Notes under the pieces: generated by a model
Database searches by the model: none
What the model saw: only the letters and a program-made list of their open reading frames with translations
What the model was told of the DNA's origin: nothing
Part shown: positions 50,919 through 61,200 of the stretch, piece by piece
How the letters are laid out: the number at the start of each line of letters is the position of its first letter
Numbering within the stretch: position 1 is the first letter of the stretch
Program-made: the position numbers and the translations under genes
NCBI RefSeq assembly: GCF_039511225.1
Contig: NZ_CP154261.1
Location: forward strand, 3,410,001-3,474,000
Reading direction: 5' to 3'
Source of the DNA: Sphingobacterium multivorum
Lineage (GTDB): Bacteria > Bacteroidota > Bacteroidia > Sphingobacteriales > Sphingobacteriaceae
Length of the DNA: 64,000 nucleotides

Positions 50919-51308
50919 ATGGATCATTTAAAACTTACACCATTCTGGACATTGGTTGCTAATATCAAACAGGAAATTAGTTATGGTGAAGGGAAACTAC
51001 AAACACGTATCGGCACGAAACAGTTTAGCGCTGGTGCCAAGGTGTATATTATCGACTGGTTTGCCGGAATGTGTAAAGATATTACGGTAATCGGTTTATC
51101 CCGTGATACGAAAAGATTAATAACAATCGTTATTCGCGCTGAATGGGTAGAGAACCTCCGGGTCAAACTTTGCTATACCCCTAAAGTTTGTTCAAAAATA
51201 AATTCTTACTTTGATAAGGAGGAAACTGGGATGCAGCGATATACAGAACGGTTTGTGAAAGAAATGTTTATCGGTATCACGCAATGGAATGAACCTGAGT
51301 CGATATAA
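50919..51308 (+). CDS. RHS-locus-associated hypothetical protein (candidate immunity)
   Basis: 129 residues, cytosolic. The strands WTLVANIKQEISYGEGK, GTKQFSAGAKVYIIDWFAGM, CKDITVIGLSRDTKRLITIV and AEWVENLRVKLCYTPKV follow the pattern of a small beta-barrel family that I have seen repeatedly beside RHS and WapI loci in Bacteroidota. Function unproven. It is followed after 30 bp by the WapI-like immunity gene on the same strand, suggesting a shared transcript. Confidence 0.65.
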   Translation: MDHLKLTPFWTLVANIKQEISYGEGKLQTRIGTKQFSAGAKVYIIDWFAGMCKDITVIGLSRDTKRLITIVIRAEWVENLRVKLCYTPKVCSKINSYFDKEETGMQRYTERFVKEMFIGITQWNEPESI

Positions 51309-51338
51309 TGTGTAGATAATATAATTTAACAATCGCAA

Positions 51339-51788
51339 ATGGACGAGCTCGATGATTTTACAATTGGATTATACTCATGGGGCCAATCAATTTCAATTGC
51401 GGTAAGTGGATTATTAGTTATTGATGCCACTAGCAACTGGGATAAGAATTGGTTGAGGACTAAAATCTCAGTACAGGCTGGCGCTTTCAGTGGCATCTAC
51501 GATGCAGACCTAACAACATTCGACTTTGAGAATTTTAAACGGGATCTGAATTTGCTATATGAAAATTTACATTCCGAAATTGAATTTAAAGATTTGGAAG
51601 GTTATTTATATATGAAAATTAAAGGGAATGGGCTAGGTAATATCAATGCTGAAATAAGCTGTACTGACAATCCAGGAGTCTATAGCACTACATTGGATTT
51701 TGAACTCGATTTTGACCAGACTTATATCAAGCCAGTTCTTCAGAAATTAAATAATATTACGAACAAATATCCTGTTGTAGTATATTAA
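51339..51788 (+). CDS. WapI-like immunity protein
   Basis: 149 residues with the layout of the WapI family: WDKNWLRTKISVQAGAFSGI, the ...YDADLTTFDFENFKRDLNLLY helix, LEGYLYMKIKGNGLGNINAE and FELDFDQTYIKPVLQKL. Family knowledge: WapI is the cytosolic immunity protein of WapA-type YD-repeat toxins in Bacillus, and relatives act as orphan immunity genes. No matching toxin gene lies next to it here, so it would protect against toxins of other strains. Confidence 0.7.
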   Translation: MDELDDFTIGLYSWGQSISIAVSGLLVIDATSNWDKNWLRTKISVQAGAFSGIYDADLTTFDFENFKRDLNLLYENLHSEIEFKDLEGYLYMKIKGNGLGNINAEISCTDNPGVYSTTLDFELDFDQTYIKPVLQKLNNITNKYPVVVY

Positions 51789-51799
51789 GTAAATTGTAA

Positions 51800-52328
51800 A
51801 TGATAAGAATTCTAATGACATGGCTCTGCTGCATTTTGGCTGGCATAATTTTTTCGATTTACATTAAATGGGACTGGTCATTTATCCTTATCCCAACATT
51901 AATCTTATTAGCCGTGTCATTAAGCAATTTTGATAGAATCAGTTTTCCTAAAAAATTGACTGGTATATTGCTACATTGCTTTTTAAGCATTGTCATCTTT
52001 ATCATCACAATGGGCATCACAAGTATTTATTCTTTCTCCAATGGGATTGTATGCCATGTATGTTGGTTCGGCTCTAGCTGCAATACTATTTACACTTATT
52101 ACAAATATAATATTGTCTTTCCCAAAATTCTGGCTTTCAATGGCGATAATAATTGGATTATCTGTACTTGTATGGCCAATAGCAGATTATATACACGCGC
52201 ACCCCCTATTTAAATTCACTTTGCTATACGGCCGTGAGAATATTGTAATCATATGGTTTACTCTTGTAGGATTTGGAGTTTCATTGGGTATACATGCACA
52301 GAAAGGTAAATGTGTTAGAATTTCATAA
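51800..52328 (+). pseudogene. Frameshifted small membrane protein
   Basis: Two overlapping frames form one protein. 51800-52035 encodes IRILMTWLCCILAGIIFSIY and IVIFIITMGITSIYSF, and then the +1-shifted frame gives SPMGLYAMYVGSALAAILFT and IVIIWFTLVGFGVSLGIH up to 52328. The combined product of about 175 residues has five hydrophobic segments. The shift lies near TTCTTTCTCC at about 52,030. It may be a true pseudogene or a sequencing error. It starts 11 bp after the WapI-like gene. Confidence 0.65.
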
Positions 52329-52439
52329 AAATGGACGAAAAACATCAAAATCAGCGCCTTAAACTATAAAAAGTTAAGTATATAATATGGATAATCTGGA
52401 GATTTCGGACATCGTAGCCATGCAATTCCGACGCAAATT

Positions 52440-52461
52440 GGTTCTTCCCCAATTTTGGTGG
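52440..52461. repeat. Left inner inverted repeat of the ISL3 element
   Basis: 22 bp (GGTTCTTCCCCAATTTTGGT plus GG) that is the exact reverse complement of 54078-54099. Confidence 0.9.
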
Positions 52462-52504
52462 TAAATTGATAAAATAACTACAGATTTATTCGTTTAATAA
52501 CTTA

Positions 52505-54103
52505 ATGAATGTCAGCAAACTATTATTTGATCATCAAGATGTTTTTAAAGTAATCTCTGTAGACAACCAAATTGATTCGGTTAATATCTATGTTCAAGGG
52601 AAGGTTTCCAAAGGTTATTGTCCCAACTGCGAACTACCATCTGTTAAGCTACACAGTTACTATACACGTCGCTTTATAGACCTTCCGGTATTTGGTAAGT
52701 GTCCCCCACATTATCTTGAAAGCCCGAAAATTCTATTGCGACACGCTTGAATGTCCCTTAAAAATATTTACGGAACGTTTAAAACACATTTTGCTCCTTA
52801 TCAGCGCCGAACAAAAAGGCTGGATAGCAAACTTCTGAACATAGTAATCCAAGCAGGTGGTAAACCGTCTGAACGTATCTGTGGGCAATTTTCCATTATG
52901 GTCAGTGATACAACCTTATTGCGTCTGATAGCAAAAGCGGAGCTTCCTGCGGATAAAAAAAACATAGCCGTTGTAGACGGTTGGGCAATCCGCAAAAGAG
53001 AACGGTATGGAAGTATACTTATTGACCTTAAAACAAACAGACCTATCGGCCTGCTCTCGGACAGAGAGGAAAAAACACTTACAACCTGGCTAAAGCAGCG
53101 AAAAACAATCCGGATAATTTTCAAGAGACAGATATAGCAATTATCAAAAGGCGTCCACACTTGGAGCACCCACTGCAATTCAGGTCACTGATAGAGGGCA
53201 TTTGTTGAAAAACCTTGATGAAGCTACCAAAAAGTCCTATACAGAGAGAACGCTGTGAAGAAAAAAGTAAGAGAGGATAATAGTGATACTAAATCCTCCC
53301 CTGCACGCATTATGGATAAAACAGGAATTTCACCAGCGCAGGAAAAGTTTATGGAAGTAAAACAGATGCTGGTAGAAGGCCTTGCTATTAAAGAAATCGC
53401 AAGAAGGCTCAAGATGAGCCGAAATACGATAAAAAAATATAGAAACTGCCAAGAATTTAGCCGAAAATCATACTCATCATCTACAGAAATCGAGAAACAT
53501 CTTGATTATGTCAAGAAGAGAAAGAAAGACTGTCCTGAAATTCAGCTTAAAGAACTTCACGGTGAACTAAAAAAAAGAGGGTATTGTGGAGCTTATTCAA
53601 CATTGTCGGATGGTCTTGCAAGGTATTCGTTGCAATTGGCAATAAAAAAGGAACAAAGCATATTCTTCCTGAAGATCTGAGTTTTTGGAGTCCTTAACCG
53701 CAAAACTGTTCTTCAGGGATCAGGGTAAGCTATCGCCAAAGGAATTGCATATCTTGGATCAACTCTGCAATGGGCATCGACCTTATAGAAATGCCTGACA
53801 GTTATTAGACAGTTTCGCAATATGATGTTCCAACAGAAAAGCAGTGCGTGCCTTGAATCTTGGGTGAAAAGTGTCGAACAGTCGGATATTCCTGAGCTGA
53901 AGGGCATTGCGCGAGGTCTACTAAAAGACTTTAAAGCCGTTAAGAACGCTTTTGATCTACCGTGGAGTAATGGACCCGTAGAAGGAAATGTGAATAAATT
54001 AAAAACCTTAAAACGGCAGGTGTATGGCCGCTGTTCGCTGAGTTTATTGGAAAAAAGATTGATTGACCTCATACTGACCACCAAAATTGGGGAAGAACCA
54101 TGA
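52505..54103 (+). pseudogene. ISL3-family transposase, multiply frameshifted
   Basis: Four frames join to one transposase. 52505-52750 begins with the zinc-ribbon GYCPNCELPSVKLHSYYTRR and RFIDLPVFGKCP. 52751-53137 carries RICGQFSIMVSDTTLLRLIA and VVDGWAIRKRERYGSILIDL. 53255-53680 includes an HTH (LVEGLAIKEIARRLKMSRNT). 53822-54103 is the end, with GLLKDFKAVKNAFDLPWSNG, PVEGNVNKLKTLKRQVYGR. These are ISL3 landmarks in the correct order. At least three frame changes and a stop make it inactive. Confidence 0.85.
54078..54099. repeat. Right inner inverted repeat of the ISL3 element
   Basis: 22 bp, exact reverse complement of 52440-52461. It overlaps the last codons of the broken transposase. Confidence 0.9.
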
Positions 54104-54236
54104 ATTTTCGAATTCGAATGGTTAGCAGTATCGAAATCTCCAAAATATCAACATTTGGAGATTTCTTCATTCTGGGGGCAGAGGGAATCCTGTTAAACTA
54201 CGACAGTAGAGCTAGAAAACAGGAAAGTATAAAACA

Positions 54237-54270
54237 AAAGCCTCCATTGATCACAACCAATGGAGACTTT
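54237..54270. terminator. Terminator downstream of RHS locus 2
   Basis: AAAGCCTCCATTG / CAATGGAGACTTT: 13-bp stem with one mismatch and an 8-nt loop. It closes the minus-strand operon that ends at 54302. The core is related to the terminators at 43.8 and 63.1 kb. Confidence 0.75.
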
Positions 54271-54301
54271 ATTATATTGCCCTCTCTTTGTAATTTTTTA
54301 T

Positions 54302-54805
54302 TTAGTTCCATTCAAAACTATAATATGTGAGGTACCAATGTCCTGATACAAATTGAAATCTAAAAAATAGAACAATATCGTCCAATTTTGACCGATAGGT
54401 TATCTCATAATAATTATCTCCTTTCTTTTTGGAAAAGGAATAATCTTTTACATTAAGATTCGCACCCTGAATAAAGGTCCAATTCATTTTGGTCCAATAA
54501 AATTTTCTGTCCTTAATGAAAAAACAATTACCTAAAGAATCTCTTGCTTCTTCTTCATCAAAAACAAATTCAGTTGACATACCTCTAAGTGGGAAATCAA
54601 CTCTACTTATCTGGAATACTGAGTCTCTAAGGAAATGAGCGAAAAAGTCATCAAACTTCTCAGTATATACTGTACTATCTTTATCGGCAAATGCTGAATT
54701 GTTTTCCTTAGTAGAATTTACCTTTCTATTTTCCCTTTGGTGACAATCGGTGAGAAATCCAAAAATTAGGGCAGCTAATATTATATTATTTATTCTTTTT
54801 CTCAT
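54302..54805 (-). CDS. DUF4348 lipoprotein, candidate immunity protein of RHS locus 2
   Basis: 167 residues from the ATG at 54805 (MRKRINNIILAALIFGFLTD; frame open to 54853). LIFGFLTDCHQ is a lipobox-type signal with a Cys for lipid attachment. The DUF4348 body has FDDFFAHFLRDSVFQISRVD, FPLRGMS, WTKMNWTFIQGANLNV and a beta-rich end FRFQFVSGHWYLTYYSFEW. The start overlaps the RHS toxin gene by 20 bp. It should be anchored in the periplasm, where the M23 warhead acts. DUF4348 has no proven function; immunity is inferred from order, overlap and compartment. Confidence 0.78.
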   Translation of the reverse strand: MRKRINNIILAALIFGFLTDCHQRENRKVNSTKENNSAFADKDSTVYTEKFDDFFAHFLRDSVFQISRVDFPLRGMSTEFVFDEEEARDSLGNCFFIKDRKFYWTKMNWTFIQGANLNVKDYSFSKKKGDNYYEITYRSKLDDIVLFFRFQFVSGHWYLTYYSFEWN

Positions 54806-57800
54806 TTTCTTCGTGCTCCGTTTCTCTCTGTTGATTTGGTGGATTTTCATCATTTACTCTATTTGTTGTAGTATCTTTTTCTCGATCTGCTTCTGGTATT
54901 TTTGGATCTTTTCGTTGAGGAGGATTAATAACAACTTCATCTAAAGTCCCCTGATTAATAGGGATATTTAGAAAAGATTGTAAATCATAAACTTTCATGG
55001 GATCTATTTGGATTCCGTTTTCTAGGATTTCAAAATGCAAATGAGGACCTGTTACACCTCCAGATTTGCCTGATTGTGCAATTTCATCACCATTTTTCAC
55101 TTCTTGATCTACTTTCACATCAATACCTCCTTCTGTTAAATGAGCATAACGACTTACATATCCATCCTTATGTGTAATTTCAACATACCAACCCCATCCG
55201 GTCTTTTTAGTAGGATTATATTGATAGGCAATTTTGGTAACTTTACCGTCTGCTGCTGCTCTCACTTTACTTCCAACTTTGGCTGCAATATCTGCTCCTT
55301 TATGTGGAGTCATTTTTCCAGTTATAGGATGTTTTCGCATCCTAAAGGAACTGATAAATTTACCATTATCAACCATAAGTGGGGTCGGCCAATTGCCATC
55401 TTTATCAATAAATCGAATTGGATTGTCAAATGCGTAAACATAGGATGACCATCTTCTACCTTGCTCAGCCATTGGATCCACCACATTCCACCTACCGATC
55501 TCTGCGTCGTAGAACCTTGCCCCGTAATCCAACTGTCCTTCCAGTACATAAGAACTTCCCAAGGTATGCGTCCCACCATTCAGGTCAGTCTGCATTTCCT
55601 TGCCATTATAAAGATACTTATTATTGATACTCGTTGCAATAGATTTCGTCTTACCGAATGGATAGTAATCCTGCTTCTGCATCACTGTAGCAACAGGGGC
55701 TGTAGCTGTACCATCTTTCTTTAGTACCACACGCACATTACCCAGATGGTCCGTCAAATTATAATAGTAATTGTAAGTACCCGAACTGTTGAGTAGGAAG
55801 CCATCCTCCGTAGCGATACGTTCGATTACTGGATTTGCCCCACTAGCTTTACTGTATTCAATCCCGCTAATATAATCCTGCTCGGTAGTGATACCGCCGA
55901 CAGTAGACTTGCGATTCAGCTTGGAGCCTCCTGCATCGTAGGTGTAGGCAATGCTCTTACCTGTGCCCGTCACTGTTTTTGGCAGGTTCAGGTAATTGTA
56001 GCTTAGGGCCATTCCTGTACGGTCCTTGGTCGCATTTCCGTTCAGGTCATAAGTAAATGAGCCGGTTACGCCCCCCGAAAGACTTTCCAGCCTATTGCTC
56101 TTATTGGTATTGTTATAGTTGTACGTAATCGCTGTGCCATTGTCACGGACCAATGTCTTGATATTGCCCATATCATCATAGGTCAATACCTCGCTCATCA
56201 CTGTACCTATACTCACACCGCTCTTCAACCTGTTTAGCCCATCGTAAGCGTAGGTAAATGTACTGTTTGTCGTGGCAGCATAGCCCCACAGCTGCTGCGC
56301 GATATTGCCATTGTACTGAGCATTAGAAAGCACCGTGGTACCATTGACATTATAGTTCAGCTGCGAGGTGAACTGCGCCGAGCTTGCCTTAGTCTGCCAA
56401 CCCCGTTCATTATAGGCATAACCGATGCTCGTCATAAAGTTGCTGCCACCGTTCTCACTGTGCAGCGACTTGGTCTTCAGTTGACCGATCTCGTTGTAGG
56501 CGAGCCTGCTCTGGATCACCTCATCCTGCCCGTTGACTTTCTTCTTGGTCTGTACCAGCCTACCCACATGGTCATATTCATTGGTGGTAATGATGGTCAC
56601 CGCTGCCCCAGTGGATGGTGTATGCACATGCGTGCTCCGGACTACCTGACCTGGAAAATTGTATTCGTTGGTCACACGGTCTGTGCCGTTCAGGTGGTTA
56701 CGACCAACACTCTGGATAACACGTCCATAGTCATCATAATAACTGATGGTCAGCATCGAGTCCGAACGGTCATCTTTCCACACCATACTTCCCGTTAAAA
56801 GCCCCTTGATCTTGGTGCTCTTGGTAATATTCAGTGGCTGTAGATTGGTTGTATTTCCTCCGGTAAATCCGTAATCATCGTAATAATTTACCGATTGTAA
56901 TGACTGCCCCGTCTTGGGATAGGCCTGATTGGTATAGGCTGCTGTACCGACCCGGTCCTCCCAATATTTGCTTACCGTGTTCACGTCGGCCTGTGCCGCA
57001 GACTGGCTCGCAAAAGTCTTGCTGTATAATCCCGTCTGTACAACCCGGCCAAATGCATCGTATTTTGTATAGCTCCATTTCCCTAGCCCCCGTTGTACAG
57101 CATCCTGCGATAGTACAACCTGATCATTGGCATTGTACACAAGCCATTCCCAGCCCTTGCCCGGAATCTTTTTCTCAGCCAGCCTTCGCTTTTCGTCGTA
57201 CCTGTATGCATAGACCAGCTCATGGAAATCACCGCTGGTGGCCTCTGTCAATGTAGTAGTCGTGGAAGGGAATCCCGGCGGGATCACATACCTCAGGTCT
57301 CCAAAGTCATCATACACATACTGCGTTTCCAATTTCTTACTGTCTGTTTCCCAGACCCGCTTAAGCACGACATGCCCCTCGAAATCCTTATATTCCTCCA
57401 CCGTACCACCCTTTCCGTTTGCCGATATCCAGTTCTCATCTTTGATCACCGTTTTATAGAGTTTGCCGGCAGCATAATAGCCTGCTGTGGCTCCGGTGCT
57501 GTTGACTGTCCACAGCCGCACATCATTGGTCCCGTTCGTCCCATAATCGCTTACCACCGTGCGGCCGGAATCGGTACTGGCGGTTACGTTGTTGCGGATC
57601 GCAACGGGCTGCCAGGGAATCCCTGGTGCACCCTGCTGCTGCACACGGTTCAGCGGGCTGTTCTCAAAAACAGTAACAGCATAGGGCTTCGGCGTCTTCA
57701 CAGCTGCCTCATCCCAGCCTACCCCATCTTTGTAAAAATCCGACTGTGTCGATTTTGCTGAAGCCCGGAAACTACCGTTGCCTGACTTCTCGCCATAGGG

Positions 57801-58250
57801 CAAATATTTCGTCGACTCACGACCAAACCCGTCATATTCAATATGCTGGACAATATCCTTATACGTTGGACTGGCCATCAGCTGCACCGTTTGGCTAGGC
57901 CTTCCTAGACCATCAAAGTACTGGATGCTCTGATTCTCATCTCCGATCGTCCGTTGGGCATTCAGGGTAGCCTGTGTAACTCCGGGGCTACGGAAAGTCC
58001 TCGTCAGGACATAGTTCTGGCTGGCAGTAGGGGTGCTCACAATATTCTGAAAGCCGGCAATACTGATCGTAATGGTCTTCCCTGCCGCCGGGGCAGGGAT
58101 ATAAAAGCCATTCTGGAGTGTAATACTCTTGAGCGCCTGGATATCCGTCTGGTTGCTATAGGAACTCAGTGTAAGATTGTCCACGAGCGTCTGCCCTTGT
58201 ACCGCCCCAGCCCCGACTAATGATAGTAGTATTAAAAAGTTATTTTTCAT
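54786..58250 (-). CDS. RHS toxin with C-terminal M23 metallopeptidase warhead
   Basis: The 1154-residue protein has a signal peptide (LILLSLVGAGAVQGQ) and a DUF6443 region (ENQSIQYFDGLGRPSQTVQL). YD/RHS repeats lead to the core end LDYGARFYDAEIGRWNVVDP and DNPIRFIDKDGN (to about 952). The variable part begins with a lysostaphin-type M23 domain: FRMRKHPITGKMTPHKGADI (metal His and Asp near 983-987), YVSRYAHLTEGGI (His near 1037), and GVTGPHLHFEILENG (HxH near 1070-1072). The metal and catalytic residues are present. A disordered acidic tail (EADREKDTTTNRVNDENPPN) follows. It should cut peptidoglycan of target cells. Confidence 0.93.
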   Translation of the reverse strand: MKNNFLILLSLVGAGAVQGQTLVDNLTLSSYSNQTDIQALKSITLQNGFYIPAPAAGKTITISIAGFQNIVSTPTASQNYVLTRTFRSPGVTQATLNAQRTIGDENQSIQYFDGLGRPSQTVQLMASPTYKDIVQHIEYDGFGRESTKYLPYGEKSGNGSFRASAKSTQSDFYKDGVGWDEAAVKTPKPYAVTVFENSPLNRVQQQGAPGIPWQPVAIRNNVTASTDSGRTVVSDYGTNGTNDVRLWTVNSTGATAGYYAAGKLYKTVIKDENWISANGKGGTVEEYKDFEGHVVLKRVWETDSKKLETQYVYDDFGDLRYVIPPGFPSTTTTLTEATSGDFHELVYAYRYDEKRRLAEKKIPGKGWEWLVYNANDQVVLSQDAVQRGLGKWSYTKYDAFGRVVQTGLYSKTFASQSAAQADVNTVSKYWEDRVGTAAYTNQAYPKTGQSLQSVNYYDDYGFTGGNTTNLQPLNITKSTKIKGLLTGSMVWKDDRSDSMLTISYYDDYGRVIQSVGRNHLNGTDRVTNEYNFPGQVVRSTHVHTPSTGAAVTIITTNEYDHVGRLVQTKKKVNGQDEVIQSRLAYNEIGQLKTKSLHSENGGSNFMTSIGYAYNERGWQTKASSAQFTSQLNYNVNGTTVLSNAQYNGNIAQQLWGYAATTNSTFTYAYDGLNRLKSGVSIGTVMSEVLTYDDMGNIKTLVRDNGTAITYNYNNTNKSNRLESLSGGVTGSFTYDLNGNATKDRTGMALSYNYLNLPKTVTGTGKSIAYTYDAGGSKLNRKSTVGGITTEQDYISGIEYSKASGANPVIERIATEDGFLLNSSGTYNYYYNLTDHLGNVRVVLKKDGTATAPVATVMQKQDYYPFGKTKSIATSINNKYLYNGKEMQTDLNGGTHTLGSSYVLEGQLDYGARFYDAEIGRWNVVDPMAEQGRRWSSYVYAFDNPIRFIDKDGNWPTPLMVDNGKFISSFRMRKHPITGKMTPHKGADIAAKVGSKVRAAADGKVTKIAYQYNPTKKTGWGWYVEITHKDGYVSRYAHLTEGGIDVKVDQEVKNGDEIAQSGKSGGVTGPHLHFEILENGIQIDPMKVYDLQSFLNIPINQGTLDEVVINPPQRKDPKIPEADREKDTTTNRVNDENPPNQQRETEHEENEKKNK

Positions 58251-58262
58251 GATTGGATAGGC

Positions 58263-61200
58263 TTAATTGGAACGATAATGGTAATCGAAGGATCTGTTTA
58301 CATTGTTAAGGTGGTCCAGGATCGCCTGAAGTCGTTGCATACCGTCGTACGTATAGGTTTCCTTTATACCACGGGCATCCGTCTTGCTGGTCATACCAAC
58401 GAGCGGTTTATAGGTGAAGCTGGTCACCATGGCTTTGGGAATGTCTGTGCGTAATTTATCAGCGGCATTTTTGATCAGGGTCTCCATCGTCGCCTCTGTC
58501 TGGCTAATACTATTCAGGTTGTCAATAGCTGCCTGCGTAAGTGCTGTTGCAACTTCTGCATAAGTCGCATTTTTGATTTCTAAAACTGGATACTGATTAT
58601 TATAGCCCCAGAGGTAAACCGTGACAGGCAATTCTTTCACCTTCAGCTCTAGTGGATTTCCGGACGTATTGTATTGTAAAAATGAATAAGCAGGTTTATA
58701 TCGCGCATCCGCACCATAACTGGCAGATAATCCTTCGGTTGGCAATACACCAAGAACTCGGTTGCTAAACTTAAAAGAGGCCAGCGAGATTGGCACATCC
58801 GTTTCCAAAATATCCTTTCTTTCCAACAGACCATTCCCCGCAGAACGATATATATTAAGCTCGCCCTCTTTCAAAAAATAAGAACTTTGTTTCTTCACTG
58901 CGGTAATACGTTCAATGGGATTGATCAATATATTATTTGCTATCAAGTTGGCGATCGAAGTATTTCCTCCCTGAAAATCTTTTGGATAGGTATAGAAAGT
59001 AGCCGTACTATCACCATTACTTTGATTCTGGAACATGGCTAGAGGTTGCAGGTGCACTTTACTGTAGATATATCTATTATTGACTTCGACATTTGTCGAC
59101 GGTGCTTGATTGTAAACCGTCTTTGTACTTTCCTTGAGATGTAGGTAGCCTGTTTTATAATCAAATTTATTATAGTAGTAATTACTTGTACCATTCAATA
59201 CCTCAATATAAAAATCTATCTTATAACCCCTTACATTCGTATTTTCCAGATAATAATCATATGTATTTATTTCCTTCTCCAATAATTGATTACTCGCGGA
59301 ATAAATTGACTTGCTAAGCAAACGGCCTCTAAGCCAATCCCTGTTATCTACAGGTGGATTGGGTAAAAGATTATATGGAGGCATAAACCCACTATAGTCA
59401 ACTGCTGGGGTAAAAAACACATCATCGTTTGTATTTGCATTAATATAACTATAATCCACCCTACCCAATGCAGTAAGATCCCCGGATTTTGTCCATTCTT
59501 CAACATTTGAATACGCCACATAACTTCCTGATGTAGTCCGTAAACCGATCACCGGATCAAAGGTTAGCACCTTATACTTGGATATGGACGAACCGCTAGA
59601 TGATGCTTCTTTGGAATAAGAAAATTCGGGTGCATTTAACAGAACACCACTTACACCCCCATCAGGATCTCGATATTTGTATTCTTTCAAAACATATTGG
59701 CCAATTAAAGGGTCATAAATTTTCTGTTCTTTAATACGAACCCCACCGACGATATTTCCTGTTGGGCCAGAAGAATTCAATGTTTTTGTATACGCCTTAT
59801 AGCCTGTAACAGATGCAGTCATAAACGTATTATAATAGGGGTTTTGAGGCGATTGAACAGTTGCACTTAATGAGGGGCTTATATAGAGCCGGTAAATACC
59901 TGCGTCGAGATTAATTAAACCACCATAGTCATTCATAAAAGTCTGCACAGTACGATTACGTCCTACATCAAAAAGATAAAAATAAATACCATATACATTG
60001 GGCATATTTTGAATGGTAATTGTATAATTGTTACGTTCAGGCAACACAAATTCTCTATAGTAATTCTTAACCATCTGTCCGTCTTTTTGCACCAGGACAT
60101 AAGGATAACCACCATCGTCCGGATCTTCATAAACAATTTTCCCATATAATGAATGTGCAAAAGAAACAGATGCGCCAATACTAACCATTTCGGTAAAAGT
60201 AACAGGCAATTTGGGACTTGCAGCTATACTGTTGGACTCGTAGCTAAATTCAGTTACTCCGCCCATAGGATTAATTATTTTAGAAAGCAATCCCTGTATT
60301 GCGTACTCCGTATTAACATGTCTATCGTACCAAAAAAAATCGACTAAACCGGCATCTTGGGCAGACTGCTGCGCAATAATCTTAGGTTCAGTATTACCAT
60401 TATAATAGCCCCAAAAATCAATACTCCTTGAACTTCGGTTAGGGAGGCCAAAATTATGTATATACTCAAATCGGTGTCCATTATCCATAAATTGGCCTGT
60501 TTCACTTCTCTCACGCACAGATTCCAAAACCAGTCGCCTTGACATAGTAGCAGAAGGTGCAAGGCTCGTATTTGTCAAGAAATTTGTTTCGCCTGTCAAA
60601 GGATAATCTGAACGGTTCTTTAGATTAGGTCCATCGAGATAGAGATAATTTAGCTGAAAAGATTTAATAAGTGTACTGCCTTGAAAAATCTGAACCTCTT
60701 CGAGTGCAAAATCACCGACGAGATCTGCACGGGACGTACTGTTATACTTAAACAACACCTTTCCGCCTCTAAATGATATGCTTGAGATGCGTTTTGTTTT
60801 TATCACATTTCGCGAGTACGATTCAATTGACGGTGGAAGAGGATCTTCACTACCCATAGTTTTAGCATTTATCGTTTCTGTTGGGGCAAGATCATAAGAA
60901 ACGGGAACTTCTTCATAGGTATAATTTACCTGATCACCGACAGGTGTAGTAATTTTAGAGAGATGCCAGCTATTGATAGCAACAGAGCCACTGCCTGTCG
61001 TATTAAAGTTGACCAATCGATTGCCAGTTACTTCCCCCATTTCAGCATCATTAAAGTTGTATAAATTACCCCTATCGTCTTTTATGGACCTGGTCGATAT
61101 CAATGTCGCAGGACTCACCACTGATGAACTATAAAAAAGTTCAGGTCCTTTAATAAACTGATAATTCGTTTTCGGGATACTTACGAGATTACCGGACCTA

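Larger units (their letters stand above)
52398..54141 (+). mobile_element. ISL3-family element, degenerate
   Basis: The ends are imperfect inverted repeats of about 64 bp. The outermost GGAGATTTCG (52398-52407) is matched by CGAAATCTCC (54132-54141), and the inner 22 bp (52440-52461 and 54078-54099) match perfectly. The transposase inside is broken. No target-site duplication is seen, so one or both flanks have changed since insertion. Confidence 0.8.

Noticed and set aside
52390..54149. Target-site duplication of the ISL3 element
   Set aside because: The 8 bp next to each outer end do not match.
54100..54330. 76-aa plus-strand frame after the ISL3 transposase
   Set aside because: It runs through the IS end and the terminator hairpin and shows no protein pattern.
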